Shown piece by piece: positions 36,225 through 43,790 of a stretch of DNA of 64,000 bases. The DNA lies in assembly GCF_051414135.1 (NCBI RefSeq), contig NZ_JBLKOA010000001.1, positions 558,001 to 622,000 on the forward strand, in the 5' to 3' direction. The first letter of the stretch is position 1, and each line of letters starts with the position of its first letter. The translations under genes and the position numbers were made by a program. Source of the stretch: Halovenus halobia. Lineage in GTDB: Archaea > Halobacteriota > Halobacteria > Halobacteriales > Haloarculaceae. The notes under the pieces are model-generated. The model was given only the letters and a program-made list of their open reading frames with translations, searched no databases and was not told where the DNA came from.

Positions 36225-36451
36225 GCGTCCTGTACACAGAAGAAATCCGTGACATGACCCCGACCGAACGACAGGGCGAACTCGAAGACCTGGAGACAGA
36301 GCTTCTGAACGCCGTGTCGGCGAAAGCGGCCGGCGCACAGCCGGAAAACCCCGGTCGGATCAAGGAACTGCGACGAACGATCGCCCGAATCAAGACGATT
36401 CAGACCGAGGAAGGCGATTTTGAAGACGACGACCAGCCTGACACAGAATAA
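36221..36451 (+). CDS. rpl29: 50S ribosomal protein L29 (uL29)
   Basis: The 76-residue two-helix protein at the tunnel exit has EEIRDMTPTERQGELEDLETELL and a C-terminal RIKELRRTIARIKTIQTE helix. An acidic tail follows. It starts in an ATGA overlap with rps3, and its last base is shared with the rnp1 start. Confidence 0.95.
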   Translation: MSVLYTEEIRDMTPTERQGELEDLETELLNAVSAKAAGAQPENPGRIKELRRTIARIKTIQTEEGDFEDDDQPDTE

Positions 36452-36738
36452 TGCCAGTCAACCCGAAGACACTCCCACGACACGAACTCGTTGGCCTCCC
36501 GGTGGAGGTCCGGTCAGCGTCGAATCCGGACCTCGTTGGGATTCGCGGCGAGTGCGTCACCGAGACGACGCAGATGCTCGGTATCGAATCCGGCGACCGC
36601 GTTCGGCAGGTGCCGAAGGCGGGCGCGGACTTCTCGTGGACACTGCCTTCGGGCGATGTGGTCACGACGGCTGGCAGTCGGCTTGTCGCACGACCACCAC
36701 GACGCACAGAACATCGAGGTGACTCGAAATGGCGATAG
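36451..36738 (+). CDS. rnp1: Ribonuclease P protein component 1 (Rpp29/Pop4 homologue)
   Basis: The 95-residue Sm-like beta-barrel protein is a subunit of archaeal RNase P, which trims tRNA 5' ends. Conserved motifs are RHELVGLPVEV and GIRGECVTETTQMLGI, followed by VPKAGADFSWTLPSG. Its place between rpl29 and rps17 is standard in archaea and helps identify it. It overlaps rps17 by 10 bases. Confidence 0.93.
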   Translation: MPVNPKTLPRHELVGLPVEVRSASNPDLVGIRGECVTETTQMLGIESGDRVRQVPKAGADFSWTLPSGDVVTTAGSRLVARPPRRTEHRGDSKWR

Positions 36739-37073
36739 GATTAGACGTAGACACACCACCAGAACCGGAGAACACAGAGGAGTACGAATACGAGACATGT
36801 CCGTTCTTCGGCGACCTTCCAGTACGAGGCCAAGTCCTCAAAGGGGAAGTCGTCTCGACGGACATGGAGAAGACGGTCGTCGTCGAACGGGAATACGACG
36901 TGCAGGTTCCCAAGTACGACCGCCTCATGAAACGGCGTTCGCGGATCCCGGCCCACGTGCCGGAGGTCCTGCGACCTGTTTCCGAAGGCGAGACCGTCAG
37001 AATTGCAGAAACCCGCCCGCTCTCGAAGACGAAATCACACGTCGTTGTTGAAGTAACTGAGGGTGACGCCTGA
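36729..37073 (+). CDS. rps17: 30S ribosomal protein S17 (uS17)
   Basis: The 114-residue OB-fold protein contains CPFFGDLPVRGQVLKGEVVS, typical of archaeal S17, and the conserved YDRLMKRRSRIPAHVP. It overlaps rnp1 by 10 bases, and its last base is the first base of the rpl14 start. Confidence 0.96.
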   Translation: MAIGLDVDTPPEPENTEEYEYETCPFFGDLPVRGQVLKGEVVSTDMEKTVVVEREYDVQVPKYDRLMKRRSRIPAHVPEVLRPVSEGETVRIAETRPLSKTKSHVVVEVTEGDA

Positions 37074-37471
37074 TGGAGGCCCTGAAAGCAGACGTTACGC
37101 AGGGTCTCGAAAAGGGCTCGCTGATCAACTGCGCCGACAACACAGGCGCACGCGAACTCAAAGTTATCAGCACCCACGGCTACTCGGGGACGCTGAATCG
37201 ACATCCCAAGGCCGGCATCGGTGACAAGATCACCGTCTCGGTCACGAAAGGGACCCCGGAGATGCGACGGCAGGTGCTCGAAGCAGTTGTCATCCGCCAG
37301 CGGAAATCGATCCGCCGGCCGGACGGCACACGCGTGCAGTTCGAGGACAATGCCGCCGTCATCATCGACGACAACGAAGAGCCACGCGGAACCGAAATCA
37401 AGGGGCCAATCGCCCGGGAAGTCGCAGAGCGATTCGGGTCGATTGCCTCGACGGCGACAATGATCGTATAG
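37073..37471 (+). CDS. rpl14: 50S ribosomal protein L14 (uL14)
   Basis: The 132-residue interface protein has INCADNTGARELKVISTHGYSG near the N-terminus and VVIRQRKSIRRPDGTRVQFEDNAAVII in the core. It ends FGSIASTATMIV. Two bases separate it from rpl24. Confidence 0.97.
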   Translation: MEALKADVTQGLEKGSLINCADNTGARELKVISTHGYSGTLNRHPKAGIGDKITVSVTKGTPEMRRQVLEAVVIRQRKSIRRPDGTRVQFEDNAAVIIDDNEEPRGTEIKGPIAREVAERFGSIASTATMIV

Positions 37472-37473
37472 AT

Positions 37474-37836
37474 ATGAGCGAACAACCACACAAACAGCGA
37501 ACGGCAACACGACGCGCTTCGCTGCACGAGCGTCACGACCAGGTCATGGCGACGCTGTCCGACGACCTACGTGAGGAGTACGACACCCGCTCGGTGCGGG
37601 TCAACACCGGCGACACCGTCGAGGTGCTTCGCGGCGACGACGCTGGCGAAGACGGCGAAGTCGTCAACGTCGACCTCAAAGACGCAGCGGTCCACGTCGA
37701 AGACGTGACCATCGAGACCGCAGACGGCGAGGAAGTCCCGCGACCGCTCGACGCGAGCAATCTACGCGTGACAGACCTCGACCTCTCTGACGACCTGCGC
37801 GAAGAGCGTCTCGAAGCTACGGAGGATAACGAATGA
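37474..37836 (+). CDS. rpl24: 50S ribosomal protein L24 (uL24)
   Basis: The 120-residue KOW-domain protein initiates 50S assembly. The archaeal N-terminal segment (QRTATRRASLHERHDQVMAT) precedes the KOW motif VEVLRGDDAGEDGEVVNVDL. An acidic C-terminus follows. Its stop overlaps the rps4e start (ATGA). Confidence 0.95.
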   Translation: MSEQPHKQRTATRRASLHERHDQVMATLSDDLREEYDTRSVRVNTGDTVEVLRGDDAGEDGEVVNVDLKDAAVHVEDVTIETADGEEVPRPLDASNLRVTDLDLSDDLREERLEATEDNE

Positions 37837-38600
37837 CGAAACACCAGAAACGACTGTCCGTCCCAAATAGCTGGCCCGTCGAGCGAAAGGAAGAGACCTT
37901 CACGGTCAAGGCCGACGCCGGGCCACACGGTGAGTCGGGGGTTCCCCTGCTCATCATCTTGCGGGACGTACTCGGCTACGCCGACAGTCGCAAAGAAGCA
38001 CGGTACGCACTGAACGAAGGCAACGTCGAGATTAACGGGAAAGAAATCAGCGACGAGGAGCGTCCAGTCGGGATGTTCGACATCGTCGCCTTCGACGAAC
38101 GCGAGGAGTACTACCGCGTGTTCCCCGACGAAGGCGGACGACTCTCGCTGACCCCTATCGACGAGGAATCGGCACAGAGCAAACTCGGCAAAATCGCCCA
38201 GAAGTCGAACGTACCCGGCGGCGACGTTCAACTGACCCTGCACGATGGCCACACGCTGCTGGTCGAAGAAGGCAGCGACTACGACGTCAAAGACTCGATT
38301 GTCATCGCCAACGACGACGATGAAATCGTGGCCCACTTCGAGTACGAAGAGGGGGCGCTCGTGACGGCTGTCGACGGGGCACACGCCGGTCAGATTGGCG
38401 AAGTTGACGAGATTCAGGTTACGCCGGGAAGCTCACAGAACAACGTCCTCGTCGAGCAAGAGGACGCGCCAGTCTCGGCCGACGGTCGCTTCGAGACTGT
38501 CGAGGAATACATCGTCGTCATCGACGAGAACTTCGTGAGCGAGTCGGATTCCGACTCGGAAGCGAGCGGTGACAACCGCGAGCAGGGTGATGACGCATGA
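37833..38600 (+). CDS. rps4e: 30S ribosomal protein S4e (eS4)
   Basis: The 255-residue archaeal/eukaryal S4 type, absent from bacteria, begins MTKHQKRLSVPNSWPVERK. It carries an S4 RNA-binding motif (RKEARYALNEGNVEINGKEI) and a C-terminal KOW segment (HAGQIGEVDEI). It overlaps rpl5 by 4 bases. Confidence 0.96.
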   Translation: MTKHQKRLSVPNSWPVERKEETFTVKADAGPHGESGVPLLIILRDVLGYADSRKEARYALNEGNVEINGKEISDEERPVGMFDIVAFDEREEYYRVFPDEGGRLSLTPIDEESAQSKLGKIAQKSNVPGGDVQLTLHDGHTLLVEEGSDYDVKDSIVIANDDDEIVAHFEYEEGALVTAVDGAHAGQIGEVDEIQVTPGSSQNNVLVEQEDAPVSADGRFETVEEYIVVIDENFVSESDSDSEASGDNREQGDDA

Positions 38601-39124
38601 GTTCCGAAACTGAAAGCGAATTCCACTCGATGCGCGAACCGCGTGTCGAGAAAGTCGTCGTTCACATGGGCGTCGGCCAGGGTGGTGAGCCACTCGCACA
38701 GGCTGAGGAGATCCTCGAAGAGATCACCAGACAGCAGTCGGTCCGAACGACCGCCAAGGCCACCAAACCGGAGTTCAACATCCGCGAGGGCGACCCAATC
38801 GGCGCGAAGGTCACGCTGCGTGACGACGGTGCCGAGGAGTTCCTCGAGAAATCGCTCGATCTGGTCGAGATTGACCGCGCTCAGTTCGACGATACGGGTA
38901 ACTTCAGCTACGGTATCGAGGAACACACCGACTTCCCGAGCCAGGAGTACGACCCGACAATCGGAATTTACGGACTGGACGTGACGGTCAACCTCGTCCG
39001 ACCGGGCTACCGCGTTGCGAAACGCGACAAAGGCTCGCGGTCGATTCCGTCGGCGCACCGACTCAGCATCGACGACGCCGTCACATACGTCGAGACGACA
39101 TTCGACGCGGAGGTCAACGAATGA
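38597..39124 (+). CDS. rpl5: 50S ribosomal protein L5 (uL5)
   Basis: The 175-residue 5S-rRNA-binding protein has VVHMGVGQGGEPLAQAEEIL and the loop GNFSYGIEEHTDFPSQEYDP, followed by GLDVTVNLVRPGYRVAKR. A 6-codon frame (39121-39141) overlaps its stop and the rps14 start; it contains the Shine-Dalgarno GGAGG and is probably not a gene. Confidence 0.96.
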   Translation: MSSETESEFHSMREPRVEKVVVHMGVGQGGEPLAQAEEILEEITRQQSVRTTAKATKPEFNIREGDPIGAKVTLRDDGAEEFLEKSLDLVEIDRAQFDDTGNFSYGIEEHTDFPSQEYDPTIGIYGLDVTVNLVRPGYRVAKRDKGSRSIPSAHRLSIDDAVTYVETTFDAEVNE

Positions 39125-39137
39125 TGGAGGACCAGCA

Positions 39138-39320
39138 ATGAGCGAGAGCGAACAGGAAGCAGAGTCTACCGGCGAGCAAGCCGCGAAACGCACTGAGCAG
39201 CTGCGGGAGTGCCAGCGCTGTGGCCGCAAACAGGGCCTCGTCGGCAAGTACGACATCTGGCTCTGTCGACAGTGTTTCCGCGAAGTCTCCCGGTCTATGG
39301 GGTTCAAGAAGTACTCATGA
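39138..39320 (+). CDS. rps14: 30S ribosomal protein S14 (uS14, zinc-binding type)
   Basis: The product is 60 residues from ATG 39138, which follows a GGAGG eight bases earlier. The four-cysteine zinc site is ECQRCGRKQGLVGKYDIWLCRQC. The N-terminal 25 residues are an acidic haloarchaeal extension. It overlaps rps8 by 4 bases. Confidence 0.95.
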   Translation: MSESEQEAESTGEQAAKRTEQLRECQRCGRKQGLVGKYDIWLCRQCFREVSRSMGFKKYS

Positions 39321-39709
39321 CAGGAAACGACCCACTGGCCAACGCGCTGTCCGCAATCGATAACGGCGGGAGCGTTGGCCATCTCACACAGGACGTATCA
39401 CCCGCCTCGAACGAAATCGGCAGCGTGCTCGAAGTGCTGTACGACCGTGGTTATATCGACGGCTTCCAGCGCATCGACGATGGACGAGCCGGTAAATTCG
39501 AGGTCGAACTGAAAGGCGCAATCAACGAATGTGGCCCCATCAAACCACGCTACTCGGCTGGTGCCGAGGAGTTCGAGAAATGGGAGAAGCGATTCCTCCC
39601 GGCCCGTGACTACGGGACACTCATCGTCACCACCTCACACGGCATCATGAGCCACTACGAGGCCCGAGAGCAGGGAATTGGTGGACAGGTCATCGCATAC
39701 GTATACTGA
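39317..39709 (+). CDS. rps8: 30S ribosomal protein S8 (uS8)
   Basis: The product is 130 residues from the ATG at 39317, inside the rps14 stop. Conserved segments are DPLANALSAIDN, GFQRIDDGRAGKFEVEL and the C-terminal TLIVTTSHGIMSHYEAREQG that binds 16S rRNA. Confidence 0.96.
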   Translation: MTGNDPLANALSAIDNGGSVGHLTQDVSPASNEIGSVLEVLYDRGYIDGFQRIDDGRAGKFEVELKGAINECGPIKPRYSAGAEEFEKWEKRFLPARDYGTLIVTTSHGIMSHYEAREQGIGGQVIAYVY

Positions 39710-39712
39710 ACA

Positions 39713-40249
39713 ATGCCAGAAACCACACTACAGATTCCAGACGAAGTCGACGCCGAGATGGACCATCTCGAGTTGACTGTCGAAGGCCAGAACGGAAGCG
39801 TCACGCGACGCCTCTGGTACCCAGACATTACCGTCAGTATCGAAGACGGCGCAGTGGTCATCGCGAGCGACGAAGATGACGCCAAGACGATGTCGACGCT
39901 GGGCACCTTCGAGAGTCACGTCCAGAATATGTTCCACGGCGTGACCGAGGGCTGGGAGTACGAGATGGAAGTCTTCTACTCTCACTTCCCGATGGACGTC
40001 GCCGTCCAAGACGGCGAAGTTGTCATCGATAACTTCCTCGGCGAGAAAGCGCCTCGAACCGCTCCGATTCACGGTGACACCGACGTCGAAATCGACGGCG
40101 AATTCGTCACGCTGAACGGACCGGATATCGAGGCAGTCGGACAGACAGCAGCTGATATCGAGCAGCTAACGCGTGTGACGGACAAGGACGTTCGCGTCTT
40201 CCAAGACGGCGTCTACATCACACAGAAACCAAACCGAGGTGACGCCTGA
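39713..40249 (+). CDS. rpl6: 50S ribosomal protein L6 (uL6)
   Basis: The 178-residue protein near the sarcin-ricin loop has GTFESHVQNMFHGVTEGWEY and LGEKAPRTAPIHGDTDVEI, and the C-terminal RVFQDGVYITQKPNRGDA. It shares one base with the rpl32e start. Confidence 0.96.
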   Translation: MPETTLQIPDEVDAEMDHLELTVEGQNGSVTRRLWYPDITVSIEDGAVVIASDEDDAKTMSTLGTFESHVQNMFHGVTEGWEYEMEVFYSHFPMDVAVQDGEVVIDNFLGEKAPRTAPIHGDTDVEIDGEFVTLNGPDIEAVGQTAADIEQLTRVTDKDVRVFQDGVYITQKPNRGDA

Positions 40250-41202
40250 TGGCAGACGAACTTACTGAACTCGGCGGTATCGACGAAGAGAAAGCCGGGG
40301 CGCTTCGTGAGTCGGGCTACGAGTCGCCCGAACACATCGCCGCGGCCAGCCAGGACCAACTGCAGGACGTCGAGGGAATCTCGACGGCACTTGCAGCCCG
40401 GCTGAAAGCAGAAACCGACGAGGTCGAAGTCAGTGTTGGCGTCGAGGCCGAAATCGACGAACTCGAACCTGAAGACGACGAGGCGGAAGCCGAGTCCGAC
40501 GACGAGGCCGACACCGAAGACGAAATCGAAGAGCTCACCGACATCAGCGGCGTCGGTGCCTCGAAGGCCGACGCACTCGAAGACGCCGGTTTCGACACTG
40601 TCGACAAGATTCGCGGCGCGAGCCAGGACGAGCTCGCAGAAACCAACGGTGTCGGAATGGCACTTGCCGCCCGAATCAAAGCCGACGTTGGCGACCTCGA
40701 CGTGAGCGACGAAGTCGACGCAGAAGTCGAAGACGAGGAAACCGACGAAGACGAAGATGTCGAGACCGAACTCCAGCCCCGGGGACTTGCCGACAAGACG
40801 CCGGAGTTGGACGACCGAGAGAAAGAACTGCTCAGCCAACGGCGCCGTGTTGGCACACCGCAGTTCGACCGACAGGACCACCACAAGAAAAAGCGGGTGC
40901 CGACCTCCTGGCGCTCGCCAAAAGGCACGCTGTCGAAACAGCGCCGCGGTATCAAAGGAAAAGGCGATACCGTGCAGGCTGGCTTCCGGACGCCGAAAGC
41001 CGTCCGTGGTCTCCATCCATCCGGTTTCGAGGAAGTTCGCGTGCACAACGTGGACGACCTGGAGGGTGTCGACGGTGACACCGAAGCAGTCCGAATCGCC
41101 TCGAAAGTTGGTGGACGGAAACGCGAGCGAATCGAAGAGGTTGCAGAAGACGAGGGCATTCGCGTCCTCAACCCAACGTACGTGGAGGTTGAAGTAGAAT
41201 GA
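40249..41202 (+). CDS. rpl32e: 50S ribosomal protein L32e (eL32) with duplicated N-terminal helix-hairpin-helix module
   Basis: At 317 residues it is far longer than the globular eL32 core (about 130 residues, here from RRRVGTPQFDRQDHHKKKR to the end). The extra N-terminus holds two helix-hairpin-helix modules, residues 5-53 and 96-144, each ending in ALAAR(L/I)KA. They align without gaps at an offset of 91 residues, 21 of 49 positions identical by hand count, and are separated by an acidic linker. The Haloarcula marismortui protein (240 residues) has one such module. The duplication may add DNA or RNA contacts on the ribosome surface. The gene overlaps rpl19e by 4 bases. Confidence 0.95.
   Translation: MADELTELGGIDEEKAGALRESGYESPEHIAAASQDQLQDVEGISTALAARLKAETDEVEVSVGVEAEIDELEPEDDEAEAESDDEADTEDEIEELTDISGVGASKADALEDAGFDTVDKIRGASQDELAETNGVGMALAARIKADVGDLDVSDEVDAEVEDEETDEDEDVETELQPRGLADKTPELDDREKELLSQRRRVGTPQFDRQDHHKKKRVPTSWRSPKGTLSKQRRGIKGKGDTVQAGFRTPKAVRGLHPSGFEEVRVHNVDDLEGVDGDTEAVRIASKVGGRKRERIEEVAEDEGIRVLNPTYVEVEVE
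40261..40680 (+). repeat. Gapless tandem helix-hairpin-helix coding repeat within rpl32e
   Basis: Units at 40261-40407 and 40534-40680 (273 bases apart) encode the two modules of 49 residues each, linked by an acidic spacer. The unit boundaries were set by hand alignment of the protein. Confidence 0.8.
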
Positions 41203-41651
41203 CGGACTTGAGCGCACAGAAGCGACTTGCATCGGACGTTCTCGATGTTGGAAAGAACAAAGTCTGGCTCGACCCGGACCGGCAGGGTGACATCGCGGAA
41301 GCGATTACCCGCGAAGACATCCGTGAACTGGTCGACGAGGGAGCCATCCGCGCCGAAGAGCCGACAGGCAACTCTCGTGGACAGGCCCGCGAGCGCCAGC
41401 AGAAACGCTCGTACGGTCACCAGACCGGCCCCGGTTCCCGGAAGGGGACGGCGGGTGCCCGACAGAACGAAAAAGAAGACTGGACATCGAAGATTCGCGC
41501 AATGCGAAAGCACCTGCGCGAACTCCGCGACGAGGGCGACATCGACCGCTCGACATACCGAGACCTCTACAACAAGGCCGGTGGCGGCGAGTTCGACAGC
41601 GTCGCGGACATGCAGCGGTATCTCGAAAACGAACTCAGAGGTGAAATCTAA
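41199..41651 (+). CDS. rpl19e: 50S ribosomal protein L19e (eL19)
   Basis: The 150-residue archaeal/eukaryal protein has MTDLSAQKRLASDVLDVGKN and VWLDPDRQGDIAEAITREDI at the N-terminus and a long basic helix (RGQARERQQKRSYGHQTGPG), followed by the C-terminal domain. It overlaps rpl32e by 4 bases and shares one base with rpl18. Confidence 0.96.
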   Translation: MTDLSAQKRLASDVLDVGKNKVWLDPDRQGDIAEAITREDIRELVDEGAIRAEEPTGNSRGQARERQQKRSYGHQTGPGSRKGTAGARQNEKEDWTSKIRAMRKHLRELRDEGDIDRSTYRDLYNKAGGGEFDSVADMQRYLENELRGEI

Positions 41652-42211
41652 TGGCAACAGGACCACGATACACCGTGCCGATGCGGCGTCGCCGCGAGGC
41701 ACGAACAGATTACCATCAGCGGTTGCGCCTGCTGAAATCCGGCAAGCCACGACTGGTCGCTCGAAAGAGCAATAAACACGTCAGGGCGCAGCTGGTTACG
41801 ACAGGACCACAGGGAGATAACACACTTGCGGCCGCACACTCACAGGACCTTGCGGAGTACGGCTGGGAAGCCCCGACGGGCAACATGCCCGCGGCCTACC
41901 TCACCGGACTGCTTGCAGGCCTGCGAGCGATCGAGGCTGGTGTCGAGGAAGCAGTACTCGACATCGGCCTGAACTCCCCGACGCCGGGGAGCAAAGTCTT
42001 CGCGGTGCAGGAAGGCGCAATTGACGCAGGACTCGAAATCCCGCACAACGATAGCGTGCTGGCCGAATGGCCGCGCACCCGGGGCGAACACATCGCCGAG
42101 TATGCCGACCAGCAGGACGGCCTCTACAGCGGCGAGTTCGACGCGACGGAGCTGCCGGAGCATTTCGACGAACTGCGCGACACACTGCTCGAAGAGGATA
42201 TTGAACTATGA
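41651..42211 (+). CDS. rpl18: 50S ribosomal protein L18 (uL18)
   Basis: The 186-residue 5S-rRNA-binding protein has MATGPRYTVPMRRRREARTD and LVARKSNKHVRAQLVTTGPQ. The conserved AYLTGLLAGLRAIEAGVEEA lies near residue 80. The acidic C-terminus is typical of haloarchaea. It overlaps rps5 by 4 bases. Confidence 0.96.
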   Translation: MATGPRYTVPMRRRREARTDYHQRLRLLKSGKPRLVARKSNKHVRAQLVTTGPQGDNTLAAAHSQDLAEYGWEAPTGNMPAAYLTGLLAGLRAIEAGVEEAVLDIGLNSPTPGSKVFAVQEGAIDAGLEIPHNDSVLAEWPRTRGEHIAEYADQQDGLYSGEFDATELPEHFDELRDTLLEEDIEL

Positions 42212-42852
42212 GTGCTGAAGACGGCTGGGTCCCACAGACCCGACTTGGCAAGAAGGTGGCAGAAGGCGAAATCGAGACGATGGAGGAGGCGCTGAACTCG
42301 GGCCTGCCACTGAAAGAAGCAGAGCTCGTCGACCAGCTCGTTCCAGACCTGGAAGACGAAGTACTGGACATCAACATGGTTCAGCGGATGACTGACTCGG
42401 GACGACGAGTCAAATTCCGCTGTGTTGTCGTCGTTGGCAACCGTGACGGCCTCATCGGCTACGCCGAGGGTCGTGACGACCAGGTTGGCGGCGCAATCCA
42501 GAAAGCCATCGACATCGGCAAGCTGAACCTCGTGAAGATTCCGCTTGGAAGCGGGTCTTGGGAGGACGAACCCGGCGGCGACCACTCGCTGATTCGGAAA
42601 TCGACCGGCAAAGCCGGCAGCGTCGAAGTCGAGATTCAGCCAGCACCGAAAGGACTCGGCCTCGCGGCCGCAGAGACGCCGGGCCACGTGCTCGAACTGG
42701 CCGGCGTCGAGGACGCCTGGACCAAAAGCCACGGCAACACCCGGACGACGGTGAACCTGGCCAAGGCAACGTTCAACGCGCTCGAAAACGCCGCAGAGGC
42801 ACGCGTGCCTCAGCGCGTTCGCGAACAGCAGCGTGAGGTGGTCGAGGAATGA
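42208..42852 (+). CDS. rps5: 30S ribosomal protein S5 (uS5)
   Basis: The 214-residue protein is involved in decoding accuracy. Its dsRNA-binding-like domain contains VKFRCVVVVGNRDGLIGYAEG, and the C-terminal domain has AAETPGHVLELAGVEDAWTK. It overlaps rpl30 by 4 bases. Confidence 0.97.
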   Translation: MSAEDGWVPQTRLGKKVAEGEIETMEEALNSGLPLKEAELVDQLVPDLEDEVLDINMVQRMTDSGRRVKFRCVVVVGNRDGLIGYAEGRDDQVGGAIQKAIDIGKLNLVKIPLGSGSWEDEPGGDHSLIRKSTGKAGSVEVEIQPAPKGLGLAAAETPGHVLELAGVEDAWTKSHGNTRTTVNLAKATFNALENAAEARVPQRVREQQREVVEE

Positions 42853-43313
42853 AAGCACTCGTCCAGCTCCGTGGCGAAGTGAACGTCAACCAAGACACCC
42901 GCGACACGCTCGACATGCTGAACCTGGGTCGGGTCAACCACGCGACACTGGTGCCCGAAGAACCAGCCTACGAAGGCATGATCGCGAAGGTCAACGACTA
43001 CGTCGCCCACGGCCAACCGAGCCAGGAGACGGTCGAACTCCTCATCGAACGTCGCGGCGAACCCGAAAGCGGCGACGCTGACATCGACGACGAGTGGGTG
43101 AGCGAGCACACGGAGTTCGACGATATCTCCGACCTCGCCGCCGCACTGGTCGAGGAAGAAACAACACTGCAGGACGCTGGACTGTCCCCGACGCTTCGGC
43201 TCCACCCACCTCGTGGTGGCCACGATGGTGTGAAAAACCCGATTAGTACCGGCGGACAGATCGGTGTCCACGAGACAGACCACCTCGACGACCTACTGGA
43301 GGCGATGCGATAA
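42849..43313 (+). CDS. rpl30: 50S ribosomal protein L30 (uL30)
   Basis: The 154-residue archaeal L30, longer than the 60-residue bacterial form, starts MKALVQLRGEVNVNQDTRDT and has the L7-like LHPPRGGHDGVKNP segment. Its last base is the first base of rpl15. Confidence 0.95.
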   Translation: MKALVQLRGEVNVNQDTRDTLDMLNLGRVNHATLVPEEPAYEGMIAKVNDYVAHGQPSQETVELLIERRGEPESGDADIDDEWVSEHTEFDDISDLAAALVEEETTLQDAGLSPTLRLHPPRGGHDGVKNPISTGGQIGVHETDHLDDLLEAMR

Positions 43314-43789
43314 TGACGAACAAAAAGAAACGACAGCGCGGCTCCCGGACCCACGGCGGCGGTTCACAGAAGAACCGACGCGGTGCTGGTCACCGTGGTG
43401 GCCGCGGCGCGGCAGGACGTGACAAACACGAGTATCACCACTACCCGCCACTTGGCGAGGAAGGCTCGGGCTTTACCCGGCCGGAGAAAGCACAGGATAC
43501 GGTCGTCACCATCGACGTGCGCGAACTCGACGAGGACGCACCACTGCTGGCTGCTGACGGACTCGCCGACGAGACCGACGGCGGCTACGAAATCGACGCC
43601 CGCGATATCGTCGACGACGCAGAGGACGCTGACCGAGTGAAGGTGCTCGGTGCAGGCCAGGTCCGCAACGAACTCACCGTTACAGCCGACGACTTCTCGG
43701 CGGGTGCCGTCGAGAAAATCGAGGCAGCAGGTGGCGAGACCGAAGCACTAAACCCGGTCGAAGACGACGAATCCACAGACGAGGAATAA
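43313..43789 (+). CDS. rpl15: 50S ribosomal protein L15 (uL15)
   Basis: The 158-residue protein has a basic N-terminus (MTNKKKRQRGSRTHGGGSQK) and the glycine-rich RRGAGHRGGRGAAGRDKHE, as in archaeal L15/L27a. An acidic C-terminal end follows. The gene is 1 base before secY. Confidence 0.95.
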   Translation: MTNKKKRQRGSRTHGGGSQKNRRGAGHRGGRGAAGRDKHEYHHYPPLGEEGSGFTRPEKAQDTVVTIDVRELDEDAPLLAADGLADETDGGYEIDARDIVDDAEDADRVKVLGAGQVRNELTVTADDFSAGAVEKIEAAGGETEALNPVEDDESTDEE

Positions 43790-43790
43790 T

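Noticed and set aside
39121..39141. Six-codon frame between rpl5 and rps14
   Set aside because: Too short; the sequence is explained by the rps14 Shine-Dalgarno site GGAGG.
40317..41750. 477-codon frame opposite rpl32e and rpl19e
   Set aside because: Low-complexity Ser-rich product opposite certain genes.
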